A stretch of DNA of 64,000 bases from Planctomycetota bacterium (GCA_027619595.1 JAQCHP010000003.1:1-64000), one strand, 5' to 3'; shown: positions 51,847-61,515, numbered from the stretch's first letter. Notes: generated by a model not told the origin, from the letters alone. A program made the numbers and translations.

Positions 51847-54051
51847 ATGGTAGTAGGTGGCAGAGTCAAGCCGTTGATTACGCTTTGTTTGGTCATGCTT
51901 TCTTGCCGCGATGTCGTGGCCAGAACGCCCATTGCTGGGTTTCAGCCCCTGGTCGGAATTGGGCTTACCGACGAATTTAAGGACGAAAACTCGGATACCT
52001 TTTTTATTGCCGATACGAGCGTTGGTCCAGGCGGAACCTGGTTAGGAAGCGGCGGTTCACCTCACTTCGATTTGGCGTTGCTCGACACGGGTGCCGCGGT
52101 GTCGCTCATTACCTCGGCCGCTAACGAGGCGTTTGATATCGTCGGCGCGGGGTTTGACGGAACCGCCCTTCAGCAGTTGGGTGGGGCAACGGGTACGATC
52201 TTCGCCACGATTGAAGATCCTTTGGGCATCTATGCCACGGGACTTGCCAACCGAACTGGTAGTGGGACACTCCAGTTGAACGCGGCGAGCATGAAGGGGC
52301 AAACGAGCGTGTCGGTTCTAACCCTTCCCGCAGAATCCGATCTGCCGAACATCTTAGGCTTGAATTTTGCAAGTCAATACAAAACCAGCATACGGTCCGA
52401 TCAGCCGCAGTTGTTTACTCACGACGGTCGAACCGTGCGCACACCCAACGTATCCTTTGGTACGCTCGGTTCGGGTGGCGACGGAATTATTCGCCGCGCG
52501 CCAATTACTCTCAGTCCCGGTAGTTCCTTCCTGTCGCCGCCGCTGTATATCTTCAGTTTTGACAATTTGCAAACCGGTGATCCTTTGACCGAAAATCCGA
52601 CGACTCCTACCCATATTCAGGGCGGGATGTTCCTGAATGTGAGCGTGGCGAATCAGGGGCTGGCAGTCAATAACTCCCCGTTTTTTTTCGATACAGGTGC
52701 CGACGTTACGGTCGTGTCGCAATTGAACGCTGTTCAATTGGGGTTCGACCCCGTGTTAGACGAACCGGATTTTACGATTTCGATTTTGGGTTCCGGCGGT
52801 ACACTCACAGCCGTACCTGGGTTCTTTGCCGATCAGTTGACGGTGTCGACTGTCGGTGGAACGTTGACGGCCACAAACGTACCCATCCTTGTTTTGGATG
52901 TTACCGATCCGAGTTCACCGGGGAATATCGTGCCGGGAATTGTCGGCACGAATGTTTTTTCCGGGCGAAATCTCGTGATTGACCCTAAACCATCGGTGGG
53001 TGGTGGTGGAGTTGGACCCAGCCTCTACATCAGTGACCCAGTGACATCGACACATCAATGGGCATCTTCGGCTGCAAGTTCCGCCTGGCAAACGCCCGGT
53101 AATTGGGCTTCAGCCGGTGCTCCCAGTCAGCTTTGGGTTGCAAATGTCAACCACGTAACGGGTGGCTCGCAGGAGGCGATTGTTTCTTCAAACTCGTCGG
53201 TTTGGGAAGTGAACGTTGCTGGTACGACTTCCAGCCCCAACATGACGGTGCGGGTTGCCAATGGCGCGACGCTAACGACATTTTCTGGCATCAACGTAGA
53301 AACTGGCGGACGGCTACATCTTTCCGGCGGGCGAGTTGATGCGCAATACGTTGAGGTGTTAGGCGGAGAATTGTCCGGATCAGGAACCGTCGAAGTCGGC
53401 AATGGACCGATCATTGGACAAGTGGAGATTCGCGGTGGTACGATTGCGCCGGGGGATGGAATTGGCGCACTGACGATTTCTGGCATCTTTGCTACTAGCG
53501 CTGACAGTACGATGCGGTTCGAGTTAGGGGGCAATCTCCCGAGTACTGGCTACGACCAATTGATAGTCGATCACACTGCTTCCCTGCAAGGCACCTTGGA
53601 GGTGCTATTGAGCCCCGGTTTTGTCCCCCAGATCGGTGACGCATTTTCGTTGATATTGGCCCACCAAGGTCTAGGGGGCACCTTCGATAGCCTCTCTCTA
53701 CCGTCCGCGTTCCAGTGGAATGTCGACTACCAAGCCACGCGTTTAGTACTTTCGGTAGTTAGCGGAATCTTGCCAGGAGATGTTAATGGCGACGGACTGG
53801 TCGACGGGGCTGACGTCAGCGTACTTTTCGGAAGTTGGGGAGTATCGAGTGGTGCGGCCGATCTAACGCGTGACGGTTTTGTTGACGGGGCAGACGTCGG
53901 CATCGTGTTTGCAAATTGGACGGGCGATTCAGTCGGCGCAGTCGCGGTACCCGAACCGATCGGCTCATTTCTACTTTGGGCGATACTGATCGGTTACGTC
54001 CCAAACCGCATCCCGAATCGACGAGTTCGCCGTTTGTTGCACGATTGTTAG
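51847..54051 (+). CDS. Secreted aspartic-protease-like protein with dockerin repeats and PEP-CTERM-like tail
   Basis: 734 residues from ATG 51847 (AAGGG seven bases upstream); ATG 51829 is the upstream alternative. The signal peptide is LITLCLVMLSCRDVVA. Two aspartyl protease active-site motifs are present: LALLDTGAAVSLI (D80) and FFFDTGADVTVV (D282), each followed later by an ILG or IVG motif (NILGLNF, GIVGTNVF), the two-lobed pepsin/retropepsin layout. Residues about 380-560 are a beta-helix-like stretch with repeated N-G-x-x-L-x-V elements, then a beta domain. Two dockerin-like repeats follow (DVNGDGLVDGADVSVLFGSWG, DLTRDGFVDGADVGIVFANW), then VPEPIGSFLLWAILIGYV. It probably acts outside the cell. 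It overlaps the next gene's end by four bases, convergent. Confidence 0.8.
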   Translation: MVVGGRVKPLITLCLVMLSCRDVVARTPIAGFQPLVGIGLTDEFKDENSDTFFIADTSVGPGGTWLGSGGSPHFDLALLDTGAAVSLITSAANEAFDIVGAGFDGTALQQLGGATGTIFATIEDPLGIYATGLANRTGSGTLQLNAASMKGQTSVSVLTLPAESDLPNILGLNFASQYKTSIRSDQPQLFTHDGRTVRTPNVSFGTLGSGGDGIIRRAPITLSPGSSFLSPPLYIFSFDNLQTGDPLTENPTTPTHIQGGMFLNVSVANQGLAVNNSPFFFDTGADVTVVSQLNAVQLGFDPVLDEPDFTISILGSGGTLTAVPGFFADQLTVSTVGGTLTATNVPILVLDVTDPSSPGNIVPGIVGTNVFSGRNLVIDPKPSVGGGGVGPSLYISDPVTSTHQWASSAASSAWQTPGNWASAGAPSQLWVANVNHVTGGSQEAIVSSNSSVWEVNVAGTTSSPNMTVRVANGATLTTFSGINVETGGRLHLSGGRVDAQYVEVLGGELSGSGTVEVGNGPIIGQVEIRGGTIAPGDGIGALTISGIFATSADSTMRFELGGNLPSTGYDQLIVDHTASLQGTLEVLLSPGFVPQIGDAFSLILAHQGLGGTFDSLSLPSAFQWNVDYQATRLVLSVVSGILPGDVNGDGLVDGADVSVLFGSWGVSSGAADLTRDGFVDGADVGIVFANWTGDSVGAVAVPEPIGSFLLWAILIGYVPNRIPNRRVRRLLHDC

Positions 54052-55502
54052 GCAAATAACTCGGCCACCGGTGTACCTTTGCCGTCTTGTGTGGCGTAGA
54101 ACGGTCGATTCTCGATGTCGAAGACCGACTTTGGACTCATTCCCATGGCATGGAAGATCGTTGCGTGCAGATCCGAAATCGTCACAGGATTCTTAATCGC
54201 GATACAAGGCCGTTCCGCGGCCGTCTCGCCGTAGAGGAACCCTCTCTTCGTTCCGCCGCCGAACAACACGACCGATGAGCCGCCGGTAAAATGGCGGTGT
54301 AGTCCATAGTGTTTCATTTCGGAGAGTTTATCGGTGGCAGCTCGGGATTGGTCCTGAGCGGTGCTGCCGGGGACGCCTTCAATCATCATGTCGCGACTGA
54401 ATTCACTTGCGATAACGACCAAAGTGCGATCCAATAGCCCTCGTTGATCCAGATCGAGGATTAGTTGTGCGATCGGTCGGTCAACTTCTGCTTTAAGTTT
54501 CTCCAGCGTCGTGTGCCCGTTTTCATGAGTATCCCAATGTATAAATGGTATGTATTCGGTTGTCACTTCGACAAATCTCGCGCCCGCTTCCACTAAGCGT
54601 CGTGCCGCCAAACAGCCTCGCCCAAATCGCCCAGTGTTGTACGTGTCGAAGCTGGTTTGCGGCTCAAGCGAAAGGTCAAACGCTTCTCGGTCTCGAGAAC
54701 TCAACAAGCGATTTGCGTTTTCAAAGGCACGCAGCATCGACTCTTGGTGGTAATCGCTCACGTGTTCGGCGTTCGGTCCATTCTGGACCAGTTGTCGGAA
54801 TTTACGATAGCGTTCAGCGAATCGGCTCGAGTCCATTCCCTTGGGGGGCCGAACCGCCTGAGCCGCATCTTCGGGAAAGGGGAGATTGAACGGACCGAAT
54901 TCACTGCCGAAGAAACCGCCGGTCGTAAACGCCTTGAGTTCTTCTGACTCTCCGTTTCCTTCGATCTGTTGGCCAATATTGATAAACGGAGGGATGACCG
55001 GATTGCGCGGACCCAAGACTTTCGCAATCCACGCACCTAGGTGCGGAGCTGCGACCGTTTGGTGCTGAACATAGCCGGTGTGCCAATGGTATTGATGGCG
55101 CGAATGCAAAATGGAGCCCAAATCGGGCTGTACGTGCGATCGAATGAGTGTCGCACGGTCCATCACCTTTGCGATCCCTTCAAATCCTTGCGAAATTTTG
55201 ATCGGATCGACTACCGTGTCGATGGCCGGAAACGTACTGTAAACCTGTTCCACCGGTAACCCTATTTCGAACGGCAGGTATCTTTTAGGGTCGAATGTCT
55301 CCGGTGCTGCCATTCCGCCTGCCATCCAAAGGAGGATGCAAGCATCGGCGCGGGCGGGTGGATGAATTGTAGGCTCATTCTCCGCCAGTAATTCGCGGGG
55401 ACCGTTCGTAAGTAACGTTGCGGCGCTCGCTGCCGCCAGGCTGGCGATAAATCTACGTCGCTCGAGTCGCTTGTCTTCAAGATCGCGGAGCATGGTTGGC
55501 AT
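54048..55502 (-). CDS. DUF1501 secreted protein, third copy
   Basis: 484 residues from ATG 55502; the frame is open to 55538. The signal region is LERRRFIASLAAASAATLL, Tat-like. Motifs: ACILLWMAGGMAAPETFDPKRY, HSRHQYHWHTGYVQH, GAWIAKVLGPRNPVIPPFINIGQ, RRLVEAGARFVEVTTEYIPFIHWDTHENG, RTLVVIASEFSRDMM, HYGLHRHFTGGSSVVLFGGG and ISDLHATIFHAMG. It is the most divergent of the three copies here (SEFSRD instead of GEFGRT). It follows its PSD1 partner (57613-55559) with a short gap. Confidence 0.9.
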   Translation of the reverse strand: MPTMLRDLEDKRLERRRFIASLAAASAATLLTNGPRELLAENEPTIHPPARADACILLWMAGGMAAPETFDPKRYLPFEIGLPVEQVYSTFPAIDTVVDPIKISQGFEGIAKVMDRATLIRSHVQPDLGSILHSRHQYHWHTGYVQHQTVAAPHLGAWIAKVLGPRNPVIPPFINIGQQIEGNGESEELKAFTTGGFFGSEFGPFNLPFPEDAAQAVRPPKGMDSSRFAERYRKFRQLVQNGPNAEHVSDYHQESMLRAFENANRLLSSRDREAFDLSLEPQTSFDTYNTGRFGRGCLAARRLVEAGARFVEVTTEYIPFIHWDTHENGHTTLEKLKAEVDRPIAQLILDLDQRGLLDRTLVVIASEFSRDMMIEGVPGSTAQDQSRAATDKLSEMKHYGLHRHFTGGSSVVLFGGGTKRGFLYGETAAERPCIAIKNPVTISDLHATIFHAMGMSPKSVFDIENRPFYATQDGKGTPVAELFA

Positions 55503-55558
55503 GAGTTGGGTCTCCTTCGACGGGGTGTGCCACGACATGTGTCAAGGTTTAATGGCCG

Positions 55559-57613
55559 TTAACGAATAATTTGAAATTCCGGGAGCATCAACAGGGTCCA
55601 GAGTAGGTCTTCGATTTCAGTCACCGCGGCGCTTTCATCGACCGAAATGGAAAAACTACTGCGTTCATCTTCAGTGGGCAGGCGAGTCAATAACCCCAGG
55701 CAGATGTGGTCGACGATCCCACTCGGAGTTTTAGGAGGAGCGCTAATCCCATCTTGGGTCGTGGGTGGTGTCGCGGTTGGTATCGATGTACTGAACTGCG
55801 CCGCCAGACGTCCGGCACCTTGACGGAGCAGTTCGGCAAGTTCCTCGCCATTGGAGAGATTGATCGCCTGCAATGTTGTTAGCTGCGTAGGGCGCGAAGT
55901 TACCACCTGCTCGCGCATGGGACGACCGAGCTGTGCCTGCAGCGGATCGAGTCCCGCGAGTGCGGCGCGGATTGGTCGCGTCCCCCATTGAACCAGCAGG
56001 TCTTCAGCGGAGACGGAGGTAAGCTGTTCAGGCGTTTCCGAAATCGCCAACAGGACGTCACGCAGTTGTCCGTGCTGGTCTCGGCCGTCTCGCTGAAACA
56101 TCCCCAAATCGGGCTGCGGCCAGACTCCCGTGATCGATCGGACGGCGTCCACGAATTGTTCAGCGGTAAGCCTTCGTGCAATAGGTCCGCCAAACACAAA
56201 CGTGCCCGTTTCGGGGTCGCTCGTCGATGCGATTGCGTGTGATTGATACGCTGCAGAATTCAGAATAAGTCGTAGAACTTGCTTGATGTCGTACGACTGG
56301 TCCGCCAAATAAACAGCCAGATAGTCCAGTAGGTCGACACTCCAGGGTTCGGTATGCATTGCATCCACCGGGTGGACGATACCGCGTCCAAATAGCCGAT
56401 GCCATAACCGATTTACCAGTGTACGTGTCAGCCGTCCGTTCTGAGGGTGCGTCATTAGCGACGCGATTTGTTTCATACGAGCTGGTTGCGGTGCCTCCGG
56501 GTCAATCCGTCCCAGTTCCGGAAAGATCCAGGCCGCAACCGCTTGCGTTCCTTGCGCCTTGTCGCATCGGTGGATCTCTAGCGGCTGCTGAGAATACGCA
56601 GCGGCTAGCCCGTAGGTCTCCTTCAATGTCCATCGATCGATGAAGCTATCGTGGCAGGACGCACATTTCATGTTGATGCCGAGAAACACTTGCGATACGT
56701 TTTGAGCAAATTGAATCTCTTGCATCTGGCTAGCGTTCACCGTACCACGCCACTTGATCCCCTTGATGAACCCTTCAGAATTGTTGCTGGCAACAACAAT
56801 TTGTCGTACAAATTCGTCGTACGACAAATTGGTGTAAAGCGCGTGATAAAGCCACTGAGTCATCTGCTTACGACCGCCGTCGATAAACCCTGTTCCGGAG
56901 TAGGCGTTTCTGAGCAAGTCGTTCCAAAACGTGAGCCAATGCGTGGCATAGCCTTCGCGATTGTTGAGCAGTTCATCGATCAGTTTGCTCCGTTTGTCCG
57001 ATGCCGGTTCCGCCACAAATGCGGTAACTCGCTCCGGCGGTGGAAGTATTCCGACCACGTCCAAATAGACTCGGCGGAGAAACTGTTGGTCGTCGATCGG
57101 GGTCGGACGCGTTTGATGTTGTTCGACGAGGTAGGCGTCAAGAATGCGGTCGACCGGATTGTCGCGTCCGTCCACGACGGGGGGGAGTGCGGGTCGTCTC
57201 GGAGCCAGGGGTGGCTCGTAGGCCCGGCCCGCAAATGAATAGCCCGATTCCCAAGGCAACCCGGCTTCGACCCATTGCTGGAGTACCGACACGTCTGCAG
57301 GTGACAACCTCTCGACTTCTTTCGGCGGCATTTGCGACTCGGGGTCCGAGGATAGAATCAACTGCAACAGCCTCGAGTGTTCGGGTTGCTTCAGGTCCAC
57401 GACCTCGGCTTCAAGGACCAATTCCCGAGTGTTCATCGAAAACCCACCCTTGGCTTCCTTACCACCGTGGCAGGCAACACAATGGCGGTTGAGAATCGGG
57501 ACAACATCATGCGCAAAGTCAATTGGCTTTCCATGGGCGTACTTTGCGTGCAGTGCGGTGGTACAAAGCAACCAAAGGGAAAGCGTTCCGAGTCGAGCCA
57601 GCAGGCGCTTCAT
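55559..57613 (-). CDS. PSD1 cytochrome C / DUF1549 / DUF1553 protein, short form
   Basis: 684 residues, shorter than the two other copies. Signal peptide: LGTLSLWLLCTTALHA. Cytochrome-like motif RHCVACHGGKEAKGGFSMN and DPESQMPPKEVER; DUF1549 with ILDAYLVEQH, RRVYLDVVGILPPPERV, HWLTFWNDLLRNAYSG, KCASCHDSFIDRW; DUF1553 with LTRTLVNRLWHRLFGRGIVHPVDAMHTEPWSVDLLDYLA and LILNSAAYQS. The central beta domain of the long form is missing. It heads a two-gene unit with the DUF1501 gene. A TATAAT -10 is found 55 bases upstream. Confidence 0.92.
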   Translation of the reverse strand: MKRLLARLGTLSLWLLCTTALHAKYAHGKPIDFAHDVVPILNRHCVACHGGKEAKGGFSMNTRELVLEAEVVDLKQPEHSRLLQLILSSDPESQMPPKEVERLSPADVSVLQQWVEAGLPWESGYSFAGRAYEPPLAPRRPALPPVVDGRDNPVDRILDAYLVEQHQTRPTPIDDQQFLRRVYLDVVGILPPPERVTAFVAEPASDKRSKLIDELLNNREGYATHWLTFWNDLLRNAYSGTGFIDGGRKQMTQWLYHALYTNLSYDEFVRQIVVASNNSEGFIKGIKWRGTVNASQMQEIQFAQNVSQVFLGINMKCASCHDSFIDRWTLKETYGLAAAYSQQPLEIHRCDKAQGTQAVAAWIFPELGRIDPEAPQPARMKQIASLMTHPQNGRLTRTLVNRLWHRLFGRGIVHPVDAMHTEPWSVDLLDYLAVYLADQSYDIKQVLRLILNSAAYQSHAIASTSDPETGTFVFGGPIARRLTAEQFVDAVRSITGVWPQPDLGMFQRDGRDQHGQLRDVLLAISETPEQLTSVSAEDLLVQWGTRPIRAALAGLDPLQAQLGRPMREQVVTSRPTQLTTLQAINLSNGEELAELLRQGAGRLAAQFSTSIPTATPPTTQDGISAPPKTPSGIVDHICLGLLTRLPTEDERSSFSISVDESAAVTEIEDLLWTLLMLPEFQIIR

Positions 57614-57667
57614 GAAGTGGGCTCACGTGCAAAAGGAGGGCGATTTGCGGAGAGTCGAATAGCCAGT

Positions 57668-57673
57668 ATTATA
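57668..57673 (-). promoter_or_regulatory. Perfect TATAAT -10 box for the 57613 gene
   Basis: TATAAT on the minus strand, 55 bases before ATG 57613. The -35 at 17 bases is TTCAAT (three of six), so recognition may depend on an activator. Confidence 0.4.
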
Positions 57674-57827
57674 AGCCAAATTCAGTTTCGATTGAAGAGT
57701 CACCGGCGGACGAATGGCAGTTTCCTGGCTCCGGCGATAAGATGCGAAATCGTCCTGGCCGCACCCGACGTTTCTTAGACAATTGAGTCCCTTCCATTCC
57801 AATCCGAAAGAACTACGCAGGCCAAGT

Positions 57828-60143
57828 ATGAATAATCCGCTCGCTCATTCGATGGTGAAAATGCCGGCACTTCGGATACGTAAGCTAGGACTGCCAAATC
57901 CCATAGGACAAACAGCTCGGTCGATTCTGCTCGTCGGATTTATCTCTTGTGGTCTGGCAAATGGGGTCTTCGCTTTGGACCGGGGTGCTATTCAAAAGAA
58001 TGCAATCGAGACATTACGTCGTACCCTGGAGACACAAGAACGCTGGATTAAGGTACACGCCGCCGAAGCACTGCTAACGGTCGGGCAGCCTGAAGGTGTC
58101 CGTGCAGTGTTCTTGGCGGAATTGCAAAAGCATTCCAATGTTCCCGAATATCGAATTGGCATCTGGCGTGTATTGGCCAAGTGCTCAGACGATCCAGTGG
58201 AAAAGACGCAATGGATCGGCAAGATTCAAGCAGCCATGCTCGATGGAAAGGGGCCGGATCAGGGACATGCCGCAGAGACCCTCGGCAAGCTTGCCGTACC
58301 GTTTCCTGAGGAATCTCGGAACGTTGCAATTCAAGTTGTCGAGCAAGCGCAGGGTCAATTCGCACTGCTCGGAGTTTGGGCATTGGCCGCCGACCCACAA
58401 AACCCCCATCGAGCCGACTACAAAGGGAGGCTCATCGACTATTTATCCGATCCTGTTCCCACACAGCGCAGTCTGGCCGCTTACGCTTTGCGGTTCTTGG
58501 GACCCTTACCGGAGTCAACTTGGAGGCAGTTGGTCGAAGCAGCTTGGAAGGAACCTGCGGATACCGGAGCCCAAGTAAGTATGTTGAGCGCCTCGCTGTG
58601 CACGGCTCCGGATCAAATTGAAGCGACAACTCTGCTGAAAGTCCGCGAGATGTTGTTGAAGGCAAGCACCTCGCCCAGCGGTCCTGACCGTTATGAAATG
58701 TGCGAAGCATTGTCTTTGCGTGGGATTCCGGTGGATGTTTTGATGCTCAGCCGCCTCATCGAGGGATCCGATCCGATCCGAACGTTGCCGGACGTTCCGG
58801 GGCCCGTGACCGATGCGGCGATTCACGATCATCCCTTGAACGTTGATGTTCGGGTCGCGGCGTCCAAGGCTGCTTTGCTGATTCGCAAACGCGAAGCAAA
58901 GATTGAGCACAAAGGGGCAGGCAATGTGGGTCGAACGATCGAACTGGAATTGAGCAAAGTCAAGGCGAGCGATTGGCCGTGGTGGCGCGGTTACGATCGT
59001 ACTGGTGTTGCTCCGTCAGGGCAAACGCCGCCTCGTGAATGGGATGCCGAAAAAAACGTTCGCTGGAGCGCACTTGTTCCTGGCCGCGGATACGGATCTC
59101 CGATCGTGGTTGACGATCAGGTGTTACTTGCGACGGCCGACGAAACGAATGAGTTGCAGTCGGTGCTATGTTTCGATCGGGGCACTGGGCAACTTGCCTG
59201 GAAAACCGACGTGCATCGTGGAGGTCTGACAAAAAAAGGAAATAAAAAAAGCACGCATGCATCGTGCAGTGTTGCCTGTGACGGTGATCGGTTTTTCATC
59301 AACTTTGTGAACAAGGATGCCGTTTATACCACGGCGCTCGACCGACAGGGGAAACAAGTATGGCAAACGAAGGTTTGTGACTATGTGACGTACCAAGGAT
59401 ACGGCGCTTCGCCAGCGGTTTACGGTCAACTCGTCATCGTGGCAGCCGATCACGAAGAAGGTGGAGTTGTGGCGGGGCTCAATCGAATTTCGGGTGCGAT
59501 GGTGTGGAAGATCGCACGGCCGAAGCTTCCCAACTATACGTCGCCGATCATTCTAGAAGCTGCTGGGAAACAGCAGCTTGTCTTGACTGGGTGCGATCTT
59601 GTCACTAGTCTCGATCCGGTGACGGGCGCAAAGTTGTGGGAAATAGCAGGCGCTACTACGGAATGTGTTACCACCGCGGTTACGGATGGAACGCATATAT
59701 TCAGTACGGGTGGATATCCTCGCAATCATCTTGCCGCTATCCGTGCAGATGGTTCCGGCAAAGTAGCCTGGAATGAAGAATTGCGTGTGTATGTCCCGTC
59801 GCTCATCGTCCATGGCACGCATGTATACGGCGTTGTGGATTCCGGTGTGGCCATGTGTTGGAAGTGTGATACGGGTGAGACGGTGTGGCGCGGTCGACTG
59901 GGCGGAACGTTTACTTCTTCACCCGTCCTGGTAGACGATACGATTTTCGCCACCAACGAAGAAGGGACCACCTATCTATTTCGGGCGGCGCCGACGGAAT
60001 TTACATTGCTTGGAAAGAACCAGTTAGGAGACGAGTCGTTCGCTACGCCGGCTATTTGTGGTAGCCAGATCTTTACTCGCGTGGTGAACCAGACGGGGGA
60101 CGCTCGTCAGGAAGTTCTCTATTGTCTTGGTTTACCGGATTGA
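57828..60143 (+). CDS. Secreted HEAT-repeat plus PQQ-type beta-propeller protein
   Basis: 771 residues from ATG 57828. Signal peptide: SILLVGFISCGLANGVFA. Residues about 45-330 are helical repeats of HEAT type (ALLTVGQPEGVRAVFLAEL, AETLGKLAVPF, LAAYALRFLGPLP). Then a PQQ-like quinoprotein propeller: WPWWRGYDRTGVAPSGQTPP, VRWSALVPGRGYGSPIVVDDQVLLATADE, VLCFDRGTGQLAWKTDVHRGG, ALDRQGKQVWQTKV, GYGASPAVYGQLVIVAADHEEGG, SLDPVTGAKLWEIAG, CWKCDTGETVWRGRLGG. No enzyme active site is evident, so it may be a binding or scaffold propeller. Divergent from the PSD1 gene across about 215 bases. Confidence 0.85.
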   Translation: MNNPLAHSMVKMPALRIRKLGLPNPIGQTARSILLVGFISCGLANGVFALDRGAIQKNAIETLRRTLETQERWIKVHAAEALLTVGQPEGVRAVFLAELQKHSNVPEYRIGIWRVLAKCSDDPVEKTQWIGKIQAAMLDGKGPDQGHAAETLGKLAVPFPEESRNVAIQVVEQAQGQFALLGVWALAADPQNPHRADYKGRLIDYLSDPVPTQRSLAAYALRFLGPLPESTWRQLVEAAWKEPADTGAQVSMLSASLCTAPDQIEATTLLKVREMLLKASTSPSGPDRYEMCEALSLRGIPVDVLMLSRLIEGSDPIRTLPDVPGPVTDAAIHDHPLNVDVRVAASKAALLIRKREAKIEHKGAGNVGRTIELELSKVKASDWPWWRGYDRTGVAPSGQTPPREWDAEKNVRWSALVPGRGYGSPIVVDDQVLLATADETNELQSVLCFDRGTGQLAWKTDVHRGGLTKKGNKKSTHASCSVACDGDRFFINFVNKDAVYTTALDRQGKQVWQTKVCDYVTYQGYGASPAVYGQLVIVAADHEEGGVVAGLNRISGAMVWKIARPKLPNYTSPIILEAAGKQQLVLTGCDLVTSLDPVTGAKLWEIAGATTECVTTAVTDGTHIFSTGGYPRNHLAAIRADGSGKVAWNEELRVYVPSLIVHGTHVYGVVDSGVAMCWKCDTGETVWRGRLGGTFTSSPVLVDDTIFATNEEGTTYLFRAAPTEFTLLGKNQLGDESFATPAICGSQIFTRVVNQTGDARQEVLYCLGLPD

Positions 60144-60213
60144 GATCCGGACAGAAGCTGCAGCGTCCGTAGCAGTCGGTGGTTCAGAACGCCGAAGGGC
60201 CTAAGGTAAGAGG

Positions 60214-60270
60214 GTTCGGGTTACAAGAATAGAGATGCGTGCTCCCTCGCTAACGCGTTCGGATTACAAG
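60214..60270. repeat. Two related 14-mers near a gene 3' end
   Basis: GTTCGGGTTACAAG (60214-60227) and GTTCGGATTACAAG (60257-60270) lie 43 bases apart in the same direction, the second preceded by CTCCCTCGCTAACGC. This resembles a short dispersed repeat familiar from Pirellulales intergenic DNA; no function is known. Confidence 0.55.
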
Positions 60271-60324
60271 GTTGACGAGACCCTCCAGATACGCGACGCA
60301 TCGTGGACTCAATGTTAGAAGGCG

Positions 60325-61515
60325 TTACGGATGTGATGGCTGCCGCAGACGCTCACGGACTTCATCGGCCCAGGTACTTGTAGGATCCAACTTCAAGTAG
60401 GCCTTCCAATGGCTTTGAGCTTCCGCGTTACGATCAAGACGCTGCAGCGTATCGGCCAGATTGTAGTGTGCGTCGGCATACTCAGGGACGACTTGTAGAG
60501 CCCGCTCAAAGGCATTGACCGCGCTGGCATGATCCCCCTTTTCGCACAAGACACTACCGAGGTTGTTCCAGGCCTCGACGTAGAGCTCGTCAAGTTGCGC
60601 TGCGGCTTGAAAATGTTGCACCGCGGCGGGAAGGTCTCCCAACATGTACACGACATTGCCCAAATTAAAATGCAGGATAGGATCTTGTGGTTCGTATCGT
60701 ATGGCGTCTGCATAGGAATCAGCGGCCGATTCTAGGTCACCCATCTCTTCAAAACGCAGCGCTTCTTCGAATGCATCGTCGGCCGATTCGGGGTCCTCTG
60801 GCAGAAAAAGCTGCGGAGAATTGTCGGTTTCAGTCGGAACAGGACCAAAGTCCAGCAACAATTGCCCTGTCGACTCCGCCAAGCTGCCGTTTTGTAATCG
60901 CACGATGAGCGCCCCGTCGGACTCCAGCGTTGCCAATTGCATGAGTGGCTGATCAATGTTCGGTAGCCAACGGCGCAACCGTTCCAAACCGCTGCGAATC
61001 ACCTCGGGCGTGAGACCATCCGCTACAAGTTGCTCAAGCATCCGCGCGCTGGACACTTGCTGGTAGTCGAAATAGGCCAATCGATGCACCGTTTCGACCG
61101 GCTCGATGAGTCCAATGCGAATCCAATTGCGCAGACGTGTTCGCGGGACGTTGAGGATCCGACTCAATTGCACCAGAGTATATCGGCGATGGATGGCAGA
61201 TTGTTGGTCCAGCAATCCGATATGGGTCAAGAACGCTTCTTCGTTCATGATCTCAATGGAATAACCTTCGGCCTGCAAGCGGCGCGCTCGCTGGAAGCTG
61301 ACCGTGGGCTGACCGTCGGGACCGAGTGGCCATCCTTCCTGTCCGGTAATCAGTAGATGCGTTCGGCGACTGGGCTGTTGTACGACCTGTCCGCCGAATT
61401 TCCGAACAAGTTGCGCGACAGACTCTTGAGTCATCGACGCGAAGCGTCCCGTCAAAGCGAGCGTCTTGCCCTGCAGCAGTAATTCGGATGGTTCAGCGGA
61501 TGTCGTAGAATCCAT
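60325..61515 (-). CDS. BRCT-MerR HTH-TPR fusion protein
   Basis: 396 residues. Residues 12-95 form a BRCT domain (LQGKTLALTGRFASMTQESVAQLVRKFGGQVV...THLLITG, like the BRCT of NAD-dependent DNA ligase). Residues about 109-180 hold a MerR-like HTH (YTLVQLSRILNVPRTRLRNWIRIGLIEPVETVHRLAYFDYQQVSSARML). An acidic linker follows (LLLDFGPVPTETDN...LFLPEDPESADDAFEEAL), then TPR units from about 245 to 390 (FEEALRFEEMGDLESAADSYADAIR, ILHFNLGNVVYMLGDLPAAVQHFQAAAQL, EAWNNLGSVLCEKGDHASAVNAFERALQ, DAHYNLADTLQRLDRNAEAQSHWKAYLKL). The combination suggests a DNA- or partner-binding regulator. I have seen similar planctomycete proteins but know no function. No clear ribosome site; stands alone. Confidence 0.85.
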   Translation of the reverse strand: MDSTTSAEPSELLLQGKTLALTGRFASMTQESVAQLVRKFGGQVVQQPSRRTHLLITGQEGWPLGPDGQPTVSFQRARRLQAEGYSIEIMNEEAFLTHIGLLDQQSAIHRRYTLVQLSRILNVPRTRLRNWIRIGLIEPVETVHRLAYFDYQQVSSARMLEQLVADGLTPEVIRSGLERLRRWLPNIDQPLMQLATLESDGALIVRLQNGSLAESTGQLLLDFGPVPTETDNSPQLFLPEDPESADDAFEEALRFEEMGDLESAADSYADAIRYEPQDPILHFNLGNVVYMLGDLPAAVQHFQAAAQLDELYVEAWNNLGSVLCEKGDHASAVNAFERALQVVPEYADAHYNLADTLQRLDRNAEAQSHWKAYLKLDPTSTWADEVRERLRQPSHP

